Source: Thiomicrorhabdus aquaedulcis
GTDB lineage: Bacteria > Pseudomonadota > Gammaproteobacteria > Thiomicrospirales > Thiomicrospiraceae
Length of the DNA: 64,000 nucleotides
Direction of reading: 5' to 3'
Assembly: GCF_004001325.1 (NCBI RefSeq)
Contig: NZ_AP018722.1
Coordinates: forward strand, 1,612,001-1,676,000
Shown here: positions 8,772 through 18,024 of the stretch, in pieces
Position numbering within the stretch: position 1 is the stretch's first letter
How the letters are laid out: each line of letters opens with the position of its first letter
Position numbers and translations under genes: made by a program
Notes under the pieces: generated by a model
Told to the model about the DNA's origin: nothing
Databases searched by the model: none
What the model saw: only the letters and a program-made list of their open reading frames with translations

Positions 8772-9338
8772 ATGCCAGACCATCATTCAATGAAACGCAG
8801 AGCTTTTTTAAAACTGGGAATGGGAAGTGTCGCCGCCATTGCGGGCATCGCGCCCGCAGCCGTATTTGCCAAATCAAGCCACGAAGAATTCCGCAACCTA
8901 TCGTTTTACAACACCCACACGGGCGAAACCCTTAGTACCACTTACTGGGAACAAGGCGTATACCACAAAAGCGCCATTAACGAATTTAACCAACTCTTAA
9001 GAGACCACCGAACCGGCGAATCGCACCCCATAGACATTAAACTGTTTGATTTGCTGCACGCCATTCGCGCCCAAACCGGCCGCAAGGATGCCTTTAATGT
9101 TATTTCAGGGTATCGTTCAGCTAAAACCAACGCCATGTTAAACGGTAAATCGGCCGCGTCGGGTGTGGCTAAAAAAAGTCTGCACATGCAAGGCAAAGCC
9201 ATTGACATTAATTTACCCGGATTTAAACTCGCCGACCTGCGCACCATTGCCATGCACCAACAGCGCGGTGGCGTAGGTTTCTACCCCAAATCTAATTTTA
9301 TCCACGTTGACACCGGATCAGTGCGCCATTGGCAATAA
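8772..9338 (+). CDS. ycbK: YcbK/DUF882 family peptidase-like protein with a Tat signal
   Basis: A protein of about 188 residues of the DUF882 (peptidase M15-like) family. The N-terminus has MKRRAFLKLG followed by a hydrophobic stretch ending AVFAKS, a typical twin-arginine signal. The mature domain carries the family zinc-site motifs: SGYRSAKTNAML, SLHMQGKAIDINL (HxxGxAxD) and FIHVDTGSVRHW near the C-terminus. Family members are taken to act on the cell wall, and the pairing with an LdtD-like gene is conserved in enterobacteria. ATG 8772 is chosen; TTG 8760 is possible upstream and ATG 8790 would start right at the twin-arginine motif. Confidence 0.87.
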   Translation: MPDHHSMKRRAFLKLGMGSVAAIAGIAPAAVFAKSSHEEFRNLSFYNTHTGETLSTTYWEQGVYHKSAINEFNQLLRDHRTGESHPIDIKLFDLLHAIRAQTGRKDAFNVISGYRSAKTNAMLNGKSAASGVAKKSLHMQGKAIDINLPGFKLADLRTIAMHQQRGGVGFYPKSNFIHVDTGSVRHWQ

Positions 9339-9379
9339 AGCCGTGTGCGCATAAATCTTTAGCGACCTCTTGTTATCTC

Positions 9380-11233
9380 TTATTCGACCGTGACGGATTT
9401 AGCCAGATTTCTAGGCTGATCCACATCGGTGCCTTTAATTAAGGCAACATGGTAGCTTAATAATTGCAACGGAATGTTAAAGGTAATAGGGGCGGTAATG
9501 CGCCCAACATTGGTGGTGGCTTTAATGACTTTAAAGCCCGGCCCTGATTGCACATTGGACTTTTCATCTTCAAACACAATCATTTGTCCACCGCGTGCAT
9601 TAACCTCTTGCAGATTCGATTTTAGTTTTTCTAACAAATCGTCGTGCGGTGCAATCGCAACAACCGGAATATTTTCATCAATTAACGCCAAAGGCCCATG
9701 CTTTAACTCACCTGCTGGATACGCTTCGGCGTGAATGTAGCTAATCTCTTTTAGCTTAAGCGCGCCTTCCATCGCAATGGGGTACATGGTGCCGCGGCCT
9801 AAAAACAGCGCACTGCTTTTATCGGCAAATTGCTTCGCAATCTCCATAATTTGGTCTTCGTTGGCCAGCGCACTTTTGATCAGGCCTGGTAACTTTTGCA
9901 AACCCAAAACAATAATATTTTCACGTTCTTCACTTATTAAGCCTTGGGTTTTGCCCACGCACGTTAACAACAACGCCAACGACACCAATTGCGTCGTAAA
10001 CGCTTTGGTGCTGGCCACGCCGATTTCGGGGCCAGCATGGGTTAAAAAGGTTAAGTCCGACTCACGCGTTAAGCTCGATTCGGCCACATTGCAAATGGTC
10101 AGCGTAGGAATGTTTTTAGCCTTTTTAAGACGTTTAATTTGCTGTAACGCCGCCAAGGTATCCGCGGTTTCACCCGACTGGCTAATGCTGACAAACAACG
10201 TATTGTCTTGCACAACCGGATTGCGATAACGGTATTCGCTGGCCACTTCGACCTGACAGGGCATACCAATAATGTCTTCAAACCAATACTTAGCCACCAA
10301 TCCAGAATGGTAACTGGTACCACATGCCACAATTTGCACCTGTGTAATGGTGTTAAACAACGCCTCGGCTTGATGACCAAACGCCGAAACCAACACATGT
10401 TCTTGGCTAATGCGCCCTTCTAAGGTATCAATGACCGCCTGTGGCTGCTCAAAAATCTCTTTGTGCATGTAATGACGGTGTTCGCCCAGCTCGACCGCAT
10501 GCGAACTTAAGGTAGAAGTTTTAATAAGCCGTTCTACGACCTCACCTTCGGCGTTAAAAATACACACATCGTCGCGCGTAATTTTTGCAATATCACCCTC
10601 TTCTAAAAACATAAAACGTTGCGTAACCGGCAAAAGAGCCGACACATCAGAGGCAATAAAGTGTTCACCAATCCCCACGCCAATAACTAACGGACTGCCT
10701 TTGCGGGCAACCACAAGAGTATCTGGCTCATTAATAGCAATAACCCCCAAGGCGTAAGCGCCTTTAAAGCCTTTAATGGCGGTTAATACTGCATTAAATA
10801 AATCATGGCCATCGCTTAAGTGCTTATGAATGCAATGTGCGACCACTTCGGTGTCGGTTTCAGAAGTAAACCGATACCCTTGTGCGAGTTGTAATGTTTT
10901 AAGTTCGGCGTAGTTTTCAATAATGCCATTGTGCACCACAGCCACTTGGTTGTTGCAAATATGCGGATGCGCATTGTGCTCGGCCGGAACACCATGCGTG
11001 GCCCAACGGGTATGTGCAATGCCAATTTGACCAGAAAAAACGGTGGGACTACCTTGAATTTTTTCGTCTAAACTTTTGATTTTTCCTAAAGAGCGAATGC
11101 GCGAAAGCTGCTGCTGATTGTCCAATACGGCAATGCCAGAAGAGTCGTACCCCCGATACTCTAATCGGCGCAATCCTTCTAACAAAATAGGCACAATATT
11201 ACGCTCGCCCACACCGCCTACAATTCCGCACAT
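9380..11233 (-). CDS. glmS: Glutamine-fructose-6-phosphate aminotransferase (isomerizing)
   Basis: Makes glucosamine-6-phosphate from fructose-6-phosphate and glutamine, the first step to UDP-GlcNAc for cell wall and lipid A. The start is set at 11233 because the N-terminus MCGIVGGVGERN exposes the catalytic Cys after Met removal; the longer 631-residue frame adds 14 residues that cannot belong. The glutaminase domain (about 1-240) includes RWATHG and HNGIIENY. Two SIS domains follow with CGTSYHSG and SQSGETADT, and the C-terminus is PRNLAKSVTVE, the family signature. At 617 residues it has the usual length. No glmS ribozyme is expected in this group and none is visible. Confidence 0.96.
   Translation of the reverse strand: MCGIVGGVGERNIVPILLEGLRRLEYRGYDSSGIAVLDNQQQLSRIRSLGKIKSLDEKIQGSPTVFSGQIGIAHTRWATHGVPAEHNAHPHICNNQVAVVHNGIIENYAELKTLQLAQGYRFTSETDTEVVAHCIHKHLSDGHDLFNAVLTAIKGFKGAYALGVIAINEPDTLVVARKGSPLVIGVGIGEHFIASDVSALLPVTQRFMFLEEGDIAKITRDDVCIFNAEGEVVERLIKTSTLSSHAVELGEHRHYMHKEIFEQPQAVIDTLEGRISQEHVLVSAFGHQAEALFNTITQVQIVACGTSYHSGLVAKYWFEDIIGMPCQVEVASEYRYRNPVVQDNTLFVSISQSGETADTLAALQQIKRLKKAKNIPTLTICNVAESSLTRESDLTFLTHAGPEIGVASTKAFTTQLVSLALLLTCVGKTQGLISEERENIIVLGLQKLPGLIKSALANEDQIMEIAKQFADKSSALFLGRGTMYPIAMEGALKLKEISYIHAEAYPAGELKHGPLALIDENIPVVAIAPHDDLLEKLKSNLQEVNARGGQMIVFEDEKSNVQSGPGFKVIKATTNVGRITAPITFNIPLQLLSYHVALIKGTDVDQPRNLAKSVTVE
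9879..9890. repeat. Palindrome variant (one mismatch) inside glmS
   Basis: ATCAGGCCTGGT, 11 of 12 bases matching; encodes part of KLPGLIKS on the minus strand. Confidence 0.7.
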
Positions 11234-11372
11234 ATCCCACTCCAAACTGCATAATTTAAACATGAATTGTAGCATTCATTGGGCTTAAAACCCATTCAAA
11301 CAGGCCGACCTGTCAGTTATAGAAGGCTATAAAACCCTACGCGAGTTCTAAAAAATAAAAGATAATTAAAAA

Positions 11373-11409
11373 AAACCGATTATCCGTGCAGCACACAAAT
11401 AATCGGTTT
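11373..11409 (-). terminator. Rho-independent terminator downstream of glgP
   Basis: An 11-bp stem AAACCGATTAT/ATAATCGGTTT with a 15-base loop, followed on the minus strand by a long T run. It lies beyond the hairpin element that separates glgP from glmS, so it would end the glycogen operon transcript before glmS. Confidence 0.7.
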
Positions 11410-11446
11410 AATAAAGATAGCCAACTCAACAAACATTTAAGAATGC

Positions 11447-11613
11447 CTAGCAGCCTGTCGGATTAAAGCCGATTGGCTGCAAAAAAGCTGGATTTGGCCA
11501 TTTTTTGCCCACTTTTTCGTCAAATAGCGGGCTATTTTCCTCAAAATTGAACAAAAACTGTTTCAAACCAGGCTTTTTTTCGCTTCAACCATTTTAATCC
11601 GACAGGCTGCTAG
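11447..11613. mobile_element. Second hairpin-element family (167 bp, 21-bp inverted ends)
   Basis: Perfect terminal inverted repeats (TAGCAGCCTGTCGGATTAAA and its complement, plus one further base) enclose an A/T-rich imperfect palindrome centred on AAATAGCGGGCTATTT. It codes for nothing visible. The design matches the GAGACC elements although the ends are unrelated. It lies in the 477-base gap between glgP and glmS and is the only copy in the window. Confidence 0.75.
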
Positions 11614-11627
11614 AGAAACCTTACATT

Positions 11628-11651
11628 GAAACCCTTGCATGCAAAGGTTTC
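11628..11651. repeat. 24-bp near-perfect palindrome
   Basis: GAAACCCTTGCA/TGCAAAGGTTTC, one mismatch, no loop. A direct repeat of AAAGGGCACCC follows at about 11657 and 11683. This is the glgP-proximal part of the gap; its role is unknown. Confidence 0.5.
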
Positions 11652-11710
11652 ACATTAAAGGGCACCCCTATTCAACGTAATAAAGGGCACCCTAATGTTT
11701 ATATCGAGGG

Positions 11711-14203
11711 TTAAGCCTCAGGTGAAACTGGCGTGAGTTTCCAAATGTCTTGATTGTATTCGAGCATAGTGCGGTCGGTTGAAAAGACCCCACTGCGTGC
11801 TGAGTTGATGATACTCATGCGCACCCATTCTTCACGATTTTGATAAGCCAAAGCGGCCTTTTCTTGCGCGGTAATGTAACTGCCAAAATCGGCCAATGTC
11901 ATCCAAGGGTCACTCGGGCTTTTAAGCGAGTTTAATATGTCGTTAAAAATTCCGGGTTCAAACTGGCTAAAGTGACCACTTTCTAATAAACCCATTACCG
12001 CCTGTAAATTATGGCTTTCATTAATGTACCCTTGCGGATAATAATGATGACGCAACGCTTCTACATCAGGTGTATGCAAGCCAAACAAAAAGAAGTTTTC
12101 ATCGCCAACGGCTTCACGAATTTCGACGTTTGCGCCGTCCAACGTACCAATGGTTAAGGCACCGTTCATCATAAACTTCATATTGCCTGTGCCAGAAGCC
12201 TCTTTACCGGCGGTTGAAATTTGCTCGGACAAATCAGTTCCGGGACAAATAACCTCCATAGCCGACACACGATAATTTGGAAAAAACACCACTTTAAGTT
12301 TATCGCCCACATCAGGGTCAGCGTTAACCACTTGCGCCACGTTATTGATTAACTTAATAATGTTTTTGGCCATCGCATAACCCGGTGCCGCTTTGCCACC
12401 AAAAATAACACTGCGATTGGTCCAATTATCGGTATCACCACGTTTAATGCGCGAGTACAAATGGATTACATGCAATACATTTAATAGCTGACGCTTGTAT
12501 TCGTGAATACGTTTAACTTGAACATCAAACAACGATTCGATATTAAGCACGACACCCGTTTCTTTTTGAACCATATCGGCTAAAGCTTGTTTATTAGCTT
12601 GTTTAACGTCATACCAAGCCTGGGCAAATACAGCATCGGTGGCTAAAGGTTCAATTTTGGCCAATTGAGTGAGTTCAGTAATCCATCCCTCACCAATTTT
12701 GGTTTTTAGCAATGCACGTAATTTAGGATTGCAACCGGCCAACCAACGACGTTGAGTTACCCCGTTGGTTTTGTTATTAAATTTTTCAGGCCACAGTTGA
12801 TAAAAATCGTTAAACAAACCTTCTTTTAACAGCTGAGAATGCAACGCTGCCACACCATTAACCGAATGACTGCCGACAATGGCCAAATACGCCATGCAGA
12901 CGTTATTGTGCTCATCAATAATGGACAAACGACGTTGACGCTGTAAATCGGCAGGCCACTTCATGGCCACTTGCGTTAAAAAGCGTCGATTAATTTCATA
13001 AATAATTTCTAATGGACGCGGCAATAACTTTTGAAACAAGCCAATCGACCATTTCTCAAGCGCCTCGGGCAATAAGGTGTGATTGGTGTACGCCATGGTC
13101 TGTGTAGTGATTGACCAGGCCTGGTCCCAAGGCATGCGCTCTTTATCTACCAATAAGCGCATTAATTCGGCTATCGCCAAACTCGGGTGCGTATCGTTAA
13201 GCTGAAAGGCATTAAATTGCGCAAAATCGGTAAAGTCTTGGTATTTGGTTTTCCATTGGGTCACCACATCTTGCAAACTGGCCGACACTAAAAAGTATTG
13301 CTGCTTTAGACGCAACTCTTTACCGTTTTCACTGCTGTCATTGGGGTAAAGCACCATAGTAATATTTTCAGCAGTGGCTTTTTGCGCCACCGCTTCGTGA
13401 TACGAACCGGCGTTAAATTGCGATAAATTAAACCCTTCTTGCGCGGTCGCCGACCACAAACGTAAGGTGTTGACCGTGTTGTTTTTAAACCCAGGAATGG
13501 GTACGTCAAACGGCACAGCTTCAACTACCTCTGCGTGTTCCCAATGGGCATACACTTGCCCGCTTTGCGGGTCAACATATTGTCGTGACTCGCCGCCAAA
13601 TTTAATGACTTGGGTGTATTCAGCTCGCTGCACTTCCCACGGATAAGGCCCTGCACCCAACCAATGATCAGGTTCTTCAATTTGAAAACCGTTTTGAATC
13701 ATCTGTCTAAACATGCCGTATTCATAACGCAAACCGTACCCCATTACCGGCAGTTGCAATGTGGCACAACTGTCCATAAAACACGCGGCTAAACGTCCTA
13801 AACCGCCGTTTCCTAAACCAGCATCACGCTCGGCCGATTCAATTTCTTCTATGTTCAAGCCCAAATCGTACATGGCTTGAGTGGTTTCGTTTTCAATTCC
13901 CAAGTTTAATAAATTATTGGTAAGCGAACGACCAATTAAAAACTCCATTGATAAATAATAAGCTTTTTTATGTTTATTGTTGTTATACGCTTCCCAAGTA
14001 TTTTTCCAACGGGTCATTAAACGATCACGAGTCGCATACGATAACGCTTTAAATAAATAGTAGTCTTCAGAAGTAATATCACGACCCAAGGTGTGGCATA
14101 AATACTTTAAAAAATCGATTTCAATGTCGTCTTTTTCCATGCCGATATGGTGCAACATTTCGTTAATTACATCCATTCGTTTGGCCTCGGTTGATGTGGG
14201 CAT
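11711..14203 (-). CDS. glgP: Glycogen/maltodextrin phosphorylase
   Basis: An 830-residue GT35 phosphorylase that releases glucose-1-phosphate from alpha-1,4-glucan ends. The N-terminal domain has KKAYYLSMEFLIGRSL and GNGGLGRLAACFMDS. The pyridoxal-phosphate lysine is in EASGTGNMKFMMNGALTIGTLDGAN, about residues 660-685, and the domain with RRLSIIDEHNNVCMA and KTNGVTQRRWL precedes it. Length matches the family. The stop of glgA and the start of glgP are adjacent (14204/14203), so the two are coupled. It is the last gene of the glycogen cluster and has a terminator some 300 bases beyond. Confidence 0.96.
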   Translation of the reverse strand: MPTSTEAKRMDVINEMLHHIGMEKDDIEIDFLKYLCHTLGRDITSEDYYLFKALSYATRDRLMTRWKNTWEAYNNNKHKKAYYLSMEFLIGRSLTNNLLNLGIENETTQAMYDLGLNIEEIESAERDAGLGNGGLGRLAACFMDSCATLQLPVMGYGLRYEYGMFRQMIQNGFQIEEPDHWLGAGPYPWEVQRAEYTQVIKFGGESRQYVDPQSGQVYAHWEHAEVVEAVPFDVPIPGFKNNTVNTLRLWSATAQEGFNLSQFNAGSYHEAVAQKATAENITMVLYPNDSSENGKELRLKQQYFLVSASLQDVVTQWKTKYQDFTDFAQFNAFQLNDTHPSLAIAELMRLLVDKERMPWDQAWSITTQTMAYTNHTLLPEALEKWSIGLFQKLLPRPLEIIYEINRRFLTQVAMKWPADLQRQRRLSIIDEHNNVCMAYLAIVGSHSVNGVAALHSQLLKEGLFNDFYQLWPEKFNNKTNGVTQRRWLAGCNPKLRALLKTKIGEGWITELTQLAKIEPLATDAVFAQAWYDVKQANKQALADMVQKETGVVLNIESLFDVQVKRIHEYKRQLLNVLHVIHLYSRIKRGDTDNWTNRSVIFGGKAAPGYAMAKNIIKLINNVAQVVNADPDVGDKLKVVFFPNYRVSAMEVICPGTDLSEQISTAGKEASGTGNMKFMMNGALTIGTLDGANVEIREAVGDENFFLFGLHTPDVEALRHHYYPQGYINESHNLQAVMGLLESGHFSQFEPGIFNDILNSLKSPSDPWMTLADFGSYITAQEKAALAYQNREEWVRMSIINSARSGVFSTDRTMLEYNQDIWKLTPVSPEA
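13114..13125. repeat. Palindrome ACCAGGCCTGGT (exact) inside glgP
   Basis: Exact copy within the 14-base GACCAGGCCTGGTC; read as Asp-Gln-Ala-Trp-Ser (DQAWS). Confidence 0.9.
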
Positions 14204-15724
14204 TTAGAGTTTCTCCGCATAAAGTTTTGCATAGTGCTTAGCACTGCTTTGCCAACCAAAATTTTGTTGCATACCGGTTTTTTGTAAAGCTTGCCAGGTA
14301 CGCTTTTTGGTAAACAAGTGTAAAGCGTGTAATAAAGTTGATTTTAAGGCATGCCGACTGGGGTCATAAAATACAAACCCAGTAGCCGTGCCGTTTTTTA
14401 AGTGTTCGTCCGTGGCATTGACAACGGTGTCAGCCAGTCCACCGGTGTGGTGAACAATGGGCGGCGTTCCATACGCAAGGCTGTACATTTGGTTTAGCCC
14501 ACACGGTTCAAACCGCGAAGGCATTAAAAACAAGTCAGCCCCGGCCTCGACTTGATGCGCTAGGGCTTCTGAATAGCCAATATACACCCAAATTCGATTG
14601 GGGTGAGCGGCGGCCAGCTCAAGCAAAGCCGCTTCAAACAATCTGTCGCCCGAACCCACAATAACAAAATTGGCGGTGCTTTGTGCCAGCATTTCGGGCA
14701 AGATAGTTAAAATCAAATCTACCCCTTTTTGCTCCACTAAACGTCCCACAAAGCCCACCAATGGGCGCTCTAACCAACTGGCCATTTTAGGCTGTATCAC
14801 GCAATCATCCTGACCTATTATTAAACACATTTCGTTTAACAAAGCCTGTTTATTGTGTTGTTTACCCACCACACGACCTTTACTGGCCGAATAATTACGA
14901 TGAATTAACGGGTCTTTTTCAGGGTTCCAAACAGTCTCGTCAATACCGTTTAAAATGCCTACCAATCGATGTTGAGCGGCGCGTTTAAGCAAAACGCCCT
15001 CTAAACCATAGCCATATTCGGGGTAGCAAATTTCTTTGGCATAAGTGGGGCTAACCGTACTCACCCAATCCGCAAACATTAAACCCGCTTTGAGCATTGA
15101 AAAATGCCCCCAATACTCTACCCCCTCGGTATGCCATAAAGTCCACGGCAGACCTAATTGCTCAAACAATGACTTAGGAAAACTCCCAGGATACGCCATG
15201 TTATGAACCGTAAATACGCTTACTGGTGCGTTTTCTTCTAAGTGCAACAATGCAGGGACTAGACCAGTTTGCCAATCGTTGACGTGCACGGCATCGGCAC
15301 GCCAGTTAAGCTCTGCTCTGTCCATAGCAAGCTCAACCACGACTTTTGAAAACACCGCAAAACGCTCGCCATTGTCCCACCAATCCATACCATCCTCGGC
15401 TATGTAGGGATTTCCAGCACGCTCAAACAGTTCGGGAATTTGCACCAACCAAATTGGAACATCCAAACCTTTAATCGAGCCAGCGTTAAGCTCTAAAATA
15501 TGCGCGACTAGGTTTCGCTCACACCCTTCAACCATAATAGAAGCAATTTTTTTGGGTGAACTACCGACCGGCAAGCGCTCCATAATAGCACCGTACGCTG
15601 GCAAGACCAGGCGCAATGAATGTTTTAACGCGGCTAAAGCATTGGGCAAACTTCCCGACACATCCCCCAACCCTCCGGTTTTAATCAGTGGGTGCGCTTC
15701 AGAAGTGGCAAAAAGAATTTTCAT
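14204..15724 (-). CDS. glgA: Glycogen synthase (ADP-glucose)
   Basis: A GT5 enzyme that extends alpha-1,4-glucan from ADP-glucose. ATG 15724 is chosen: it gives MKILFATSEAHPLIKTGGLGDV, the standard GlgA N-terminus with the KTGGL ADP-glucose loop, and an AGGAA ribosome-binding site lies 6 bases upstream. The frame is open for another 10 codons. The GT-B fold shows VHNMAYPGSF (about 160), VNGIDE-type LVGILNGIDETVWNPEKD (about 235-250), LVGFVGRLVEQKGVDL (about 310) and the C-terminal RFEPCGLNQMYSLAYGTPPIV. The 506-residue length is usual. It lies 22 bases after glgB. Confidence 0.95.
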   Translation of the reverse strand: MKILFATSEAHPLIKTGGLGDVSGSLPNALAALKHSLRLVLPAYGAIMERLPVGSSPKKIASIMVEGCERNLVAHILELNAGSIKGLDVPIWLVQIPELFERAGNPYIAEDGMDWWDNGERFAVFSKVVVELAMDRAELNWRADAVHVNDWQTGLVPALLHLEENAPVSVFTVHNMAYPGSFPKSLFEQLGLPWTLWHTEGVEYWGHFSMLKAGLMFADWVSTVSPTYAKEICYPEYGYGLEGVLLKRAAQHRLVGILNGIDETVWNPEKDPLIHRNYSASKGRVVGKQHNKQALLNEMCLIIGQDDCVIQPKMASWLERPLVGFVGRLVEQKGVDLILTILPEMLAQSTANFVIVGSGDRLFEAALLELAAAHPNRIWVYIGYSEALAHQVEAGADLFLMPSRFEPCGLNQMYSLAYGTPPIVHHTGGLADTVVNATDEHLKNGTATGFVFYDPSRHALKSTLLHALHLFTKKRTWQALQKTGMQQNFGWQSSAKHYAKLYAEKL

Positions 15725-15746
15725 AACAGTTCCTACGGGTAAAAAA

Positions 15747-17960
15747 TTAAGCATCTCGGTGCATCAACACCAACACCGACAAGGGTGGCAAGGTTAGTTC
15801 AGCCGAAAAATTTTGATTCATCCAGGGCTGATCTTGTGCCATGACAAGACCCGCGTTGCCTAAATTACTGCCGCCAAATAACGCCGAATCGGAATTAAGT
15901 AACTCAACATACTCACCACCTTGGGGTAATCCAATGCGATAGTGCTCGCGAGGTACTGGGGTAAAGTTAAACACGCACACCAATTTTTCATGTTCGCTGT
16001 GACGAATAAAACTCAACACAGATTGCTGATAATCGTGACAATCAATCCACTCAAACCCACTGCTTTCAAACTCACGCTCGTACAACGCAGGTCTTTGCTG
16101 GTATAGGTGGTTAAGGGCTTTTGCCATCAATTGCACACCCTTATTAAGTGGGTCTTGGCAAACATACCAATCCAATGCACGCGATTCACTCCACTCGTTC
16201 CATTGGGCAAATTCGCAGCCCATAAACAGTAGTTTTTTACCCGGATGCAATATTTGGTAGGCCAATAACAGACGTAAATTAGCGGCTTTTTGCCAATCGT
16301 CACCTGGCATTTTGGCAATTAAAGAGCCTTTTAAATGCACCACTTCGTCGTGCGACAGCGGCAAAACAAAATTTTCAGAATAAGCGTACATTTGGCTAAA
16401 GGTTAATTCGCTATGATGGTACTGGCGGTAAATGGGCGCATTTTCAAAATAGCTTAAGGTGTCGTTCATCCACCCCATATTCCATTTCATTGAAAAACCT
16501 AATCCGCCCATCCAGGTCGGACGCGACACCATGGGCCAAGAGGTAGACTCCTCAGCCATGACCACCGCCCCGGGACACTGGGCATGCACTTGCTCGTTCA
16601 GAGCGCGCATAAAGGTAATGGCCTCTAAATTTTCGCGACCGCCAAATTCATTAGGCACCCATTGATCGTGGGCGCGTGAGTAATCCAAATACAGCATAGA
16701 GGCCACAGCATCAACGCGCAAACCGTCGATGTGCAGTTCTTTTAACCAATAGAGTGCGTTGCTTATTAAAAAGTTACGCACCTCATTGCGCCCAAAGTTA
16801 AAAATGTATGTACCCCACTCGGTATGCTCACCTTTGCGCGGGTCTTCATGCTCGTAGAGTGCCGTGCCGTCAAAACGCCCTAATGCAAATTGATCTTTAG
16901 GAAAATGCGCTGGCACCCAATCCAAAAACACACCAATGTGATGTTGATGGCAATAATCCACAAAATATTTAAAATCGTCTGGCGTACCAAAACGACTGGT
17001 CGGGGCAAAATACCCGGTGGTTTGGTAACCCCAAGATTCATCTAAAGGATGTTCGGACACTGGCAACAATTCAATGTGGGTATAGCCCATCCACAAAACA
17101 TATTCGACTAAACGATGCGCAATGTCGCGGTAATTTAAAAACGAGCCGTCATCGGCTCTTTGCCAAGAACCCAAATGCACTTCATAGATATTGATAGGCG
17201 CTTTTTGCCAATCAAACTGCTTTAAATGGTTTGACCAGGCCTGGTCATTCCATTGATAGTTTGATTCATACACAATGCATCCCGTAGCAGGACGATATTC
17301 CATTGCTTGAGCGTAAGGATCGACTTTGGTAAAACAGTCGCCAGTATGGCGATTACGAATTTCAAACTTGTATAAATCACCCGCTTGCAAACCAGGAATA
17401 AACAATTCCCACACCCCAGAACCGCCGTTTACGCGCATAGGATGGCGCAAACCATGCCACGCGTTAAAGTCACCAATCACTGACACACGCTCGGCCGACG
17501 GTGCCCACACCGCAAATTGAACGCCGCTAATGCCATCAATGACTTTAGGGTGCGCGCCCAAAACGTCGTACAAATTCCAATGTTGCCCTTGCGAAAATAG
17601 GTGCAAATCGAGTTCACCTAATTGCGGTAAAAATGTGTAAGGCGACACCATGGCGTGTTCTGAGCCATTTTTTTCAACCCATTGCACTGTAAAATGCAAG
17701 GGTAAACTGGCTTTTTGCTGAGCGTTAAGCGTGGCGACAAACAAAGGACTGTCAGCCACTTGTTTTAAGCAAATATTGCCCTCAACCTGAGCGCTTTCCG
17801 CGGTAGGCAGCCACACTCTAACTTCCCATTGTGCAGGTGTTAACGCATGAAAACCTAAAACGGCAAAAGGATCATGATGACGCCCTTGCTTTAAACGCTC
17901 AAGATTTGCCTGCATTGATTTATCGAGGGTTTGCCATAAAATCTGCATAGTGATATTCAA
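15747..17960 (-). CDS. glgB: 1,4-alpha-glucan branching enzyme
   Basis: A 737-residue GH13 branching enzyme that creates alpha-1,6 branches. Two N-terminal carbohydrate-binding (CBM48-like) modules are visible; the second has [22 protein letters not shown] around residues 150-170. The catalytic barrel has EVHLGSW, the nucleophile Asp in [17 protein letters not shown], the acid Glu in [11 protein letters not shown] and the third Asp in [17 protein letters not shown]-terminal beta domain ends VLVLMHRDA. Both ATG 17960 and ATG 17948 fit the N-terminus. It lies between malQ, 64 bases upstream, and glgA. Confidence 0.96.
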   Translation of the reverse strand: MNITMQILWQTLDKSMQANLERLKQGRHHDPFAVLGFHALTPAQWEVRVWLPTAESAQVEGNICLKQVADSPLFVATLNAQQKASLPLHFTVQWVEKNGSEHAMVSPYTFLPQLGELDLHLFSQGQHWNLYDVLGAHPKVIDGISGVQFAVWAPSAERVSVIGDFNAWHGLRHPMRVNGGSGVWELFIPGLQAGDLYKFEIRNRHTGDCFTKVDPYAQAMEYRPATGCIVYESNYQWNDQAWSNHLKQFDWQKAPINIYEVHLGSWQRADDGSFLNYRDIAHRLVEYVLWMGYTHIELLPVSEHPLDESWGYQTTGYFAPTSRFGTPDDFKYFVDYCHQHHIGVFLDWVPAHFPKDQFALGRFDGTALYEHEDPRKGEHTEWGTYIFNFGRNEVRNFLISNALYWLKELHIDGLRVDAVASMLYLDYSRAHDQWVPNEFGGRENLEAITFMRALNEQVHAQCPGAVVMAEESTSWPMVSRPTWMGGLGFSMKWNMGWMNDTLSYFENAPIYRQYHHSELTFSQMYAYSENFVLPLSHDEVVHLKGSLIAKMPGDDWQKAANLRLLLAYQILHPGKKLLFMGCEFAQWNEWSESRALDWYVCQDPLNKGVQLMAKALNHLYQQRPALYEREFESSGFEWIDCHDYQQSVLSFIRHSEHEKLVCVFNFTPVPREHYRIGLPQGGEYVELLNSDSALFGGSNLGNAGLVMAQDQPWMNQNFSAELTLPPLSVLVLMHRDA
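17234..17245. repeat. Palindrome ACCAGGCCTGGT (exact) inside glgB
   Basis: Exact copy within TTGACCAGGCCTGGTCA; read as DQAWS. Confidence 0.9.
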
Positions 17961-18024
17961 CCAATCTGTTATGACCCACTCACGCTCGTATTGCCTGCAC
18001 TTAAGTGGGTAAAAAATGTATTAA

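Noticed and set aside
9474-10229. Open frames on the plus strand across glmS
   Set aside because: They are antisense shadows of a strongly conserved gene with no family similarity or ribosome-binding sites.
11234-11275. Longer glmS with 14 extra N-terminal residues
   Set aside because: The catalytic Cys must follow the initiator Met; MCGIVGG at 11233 fits.
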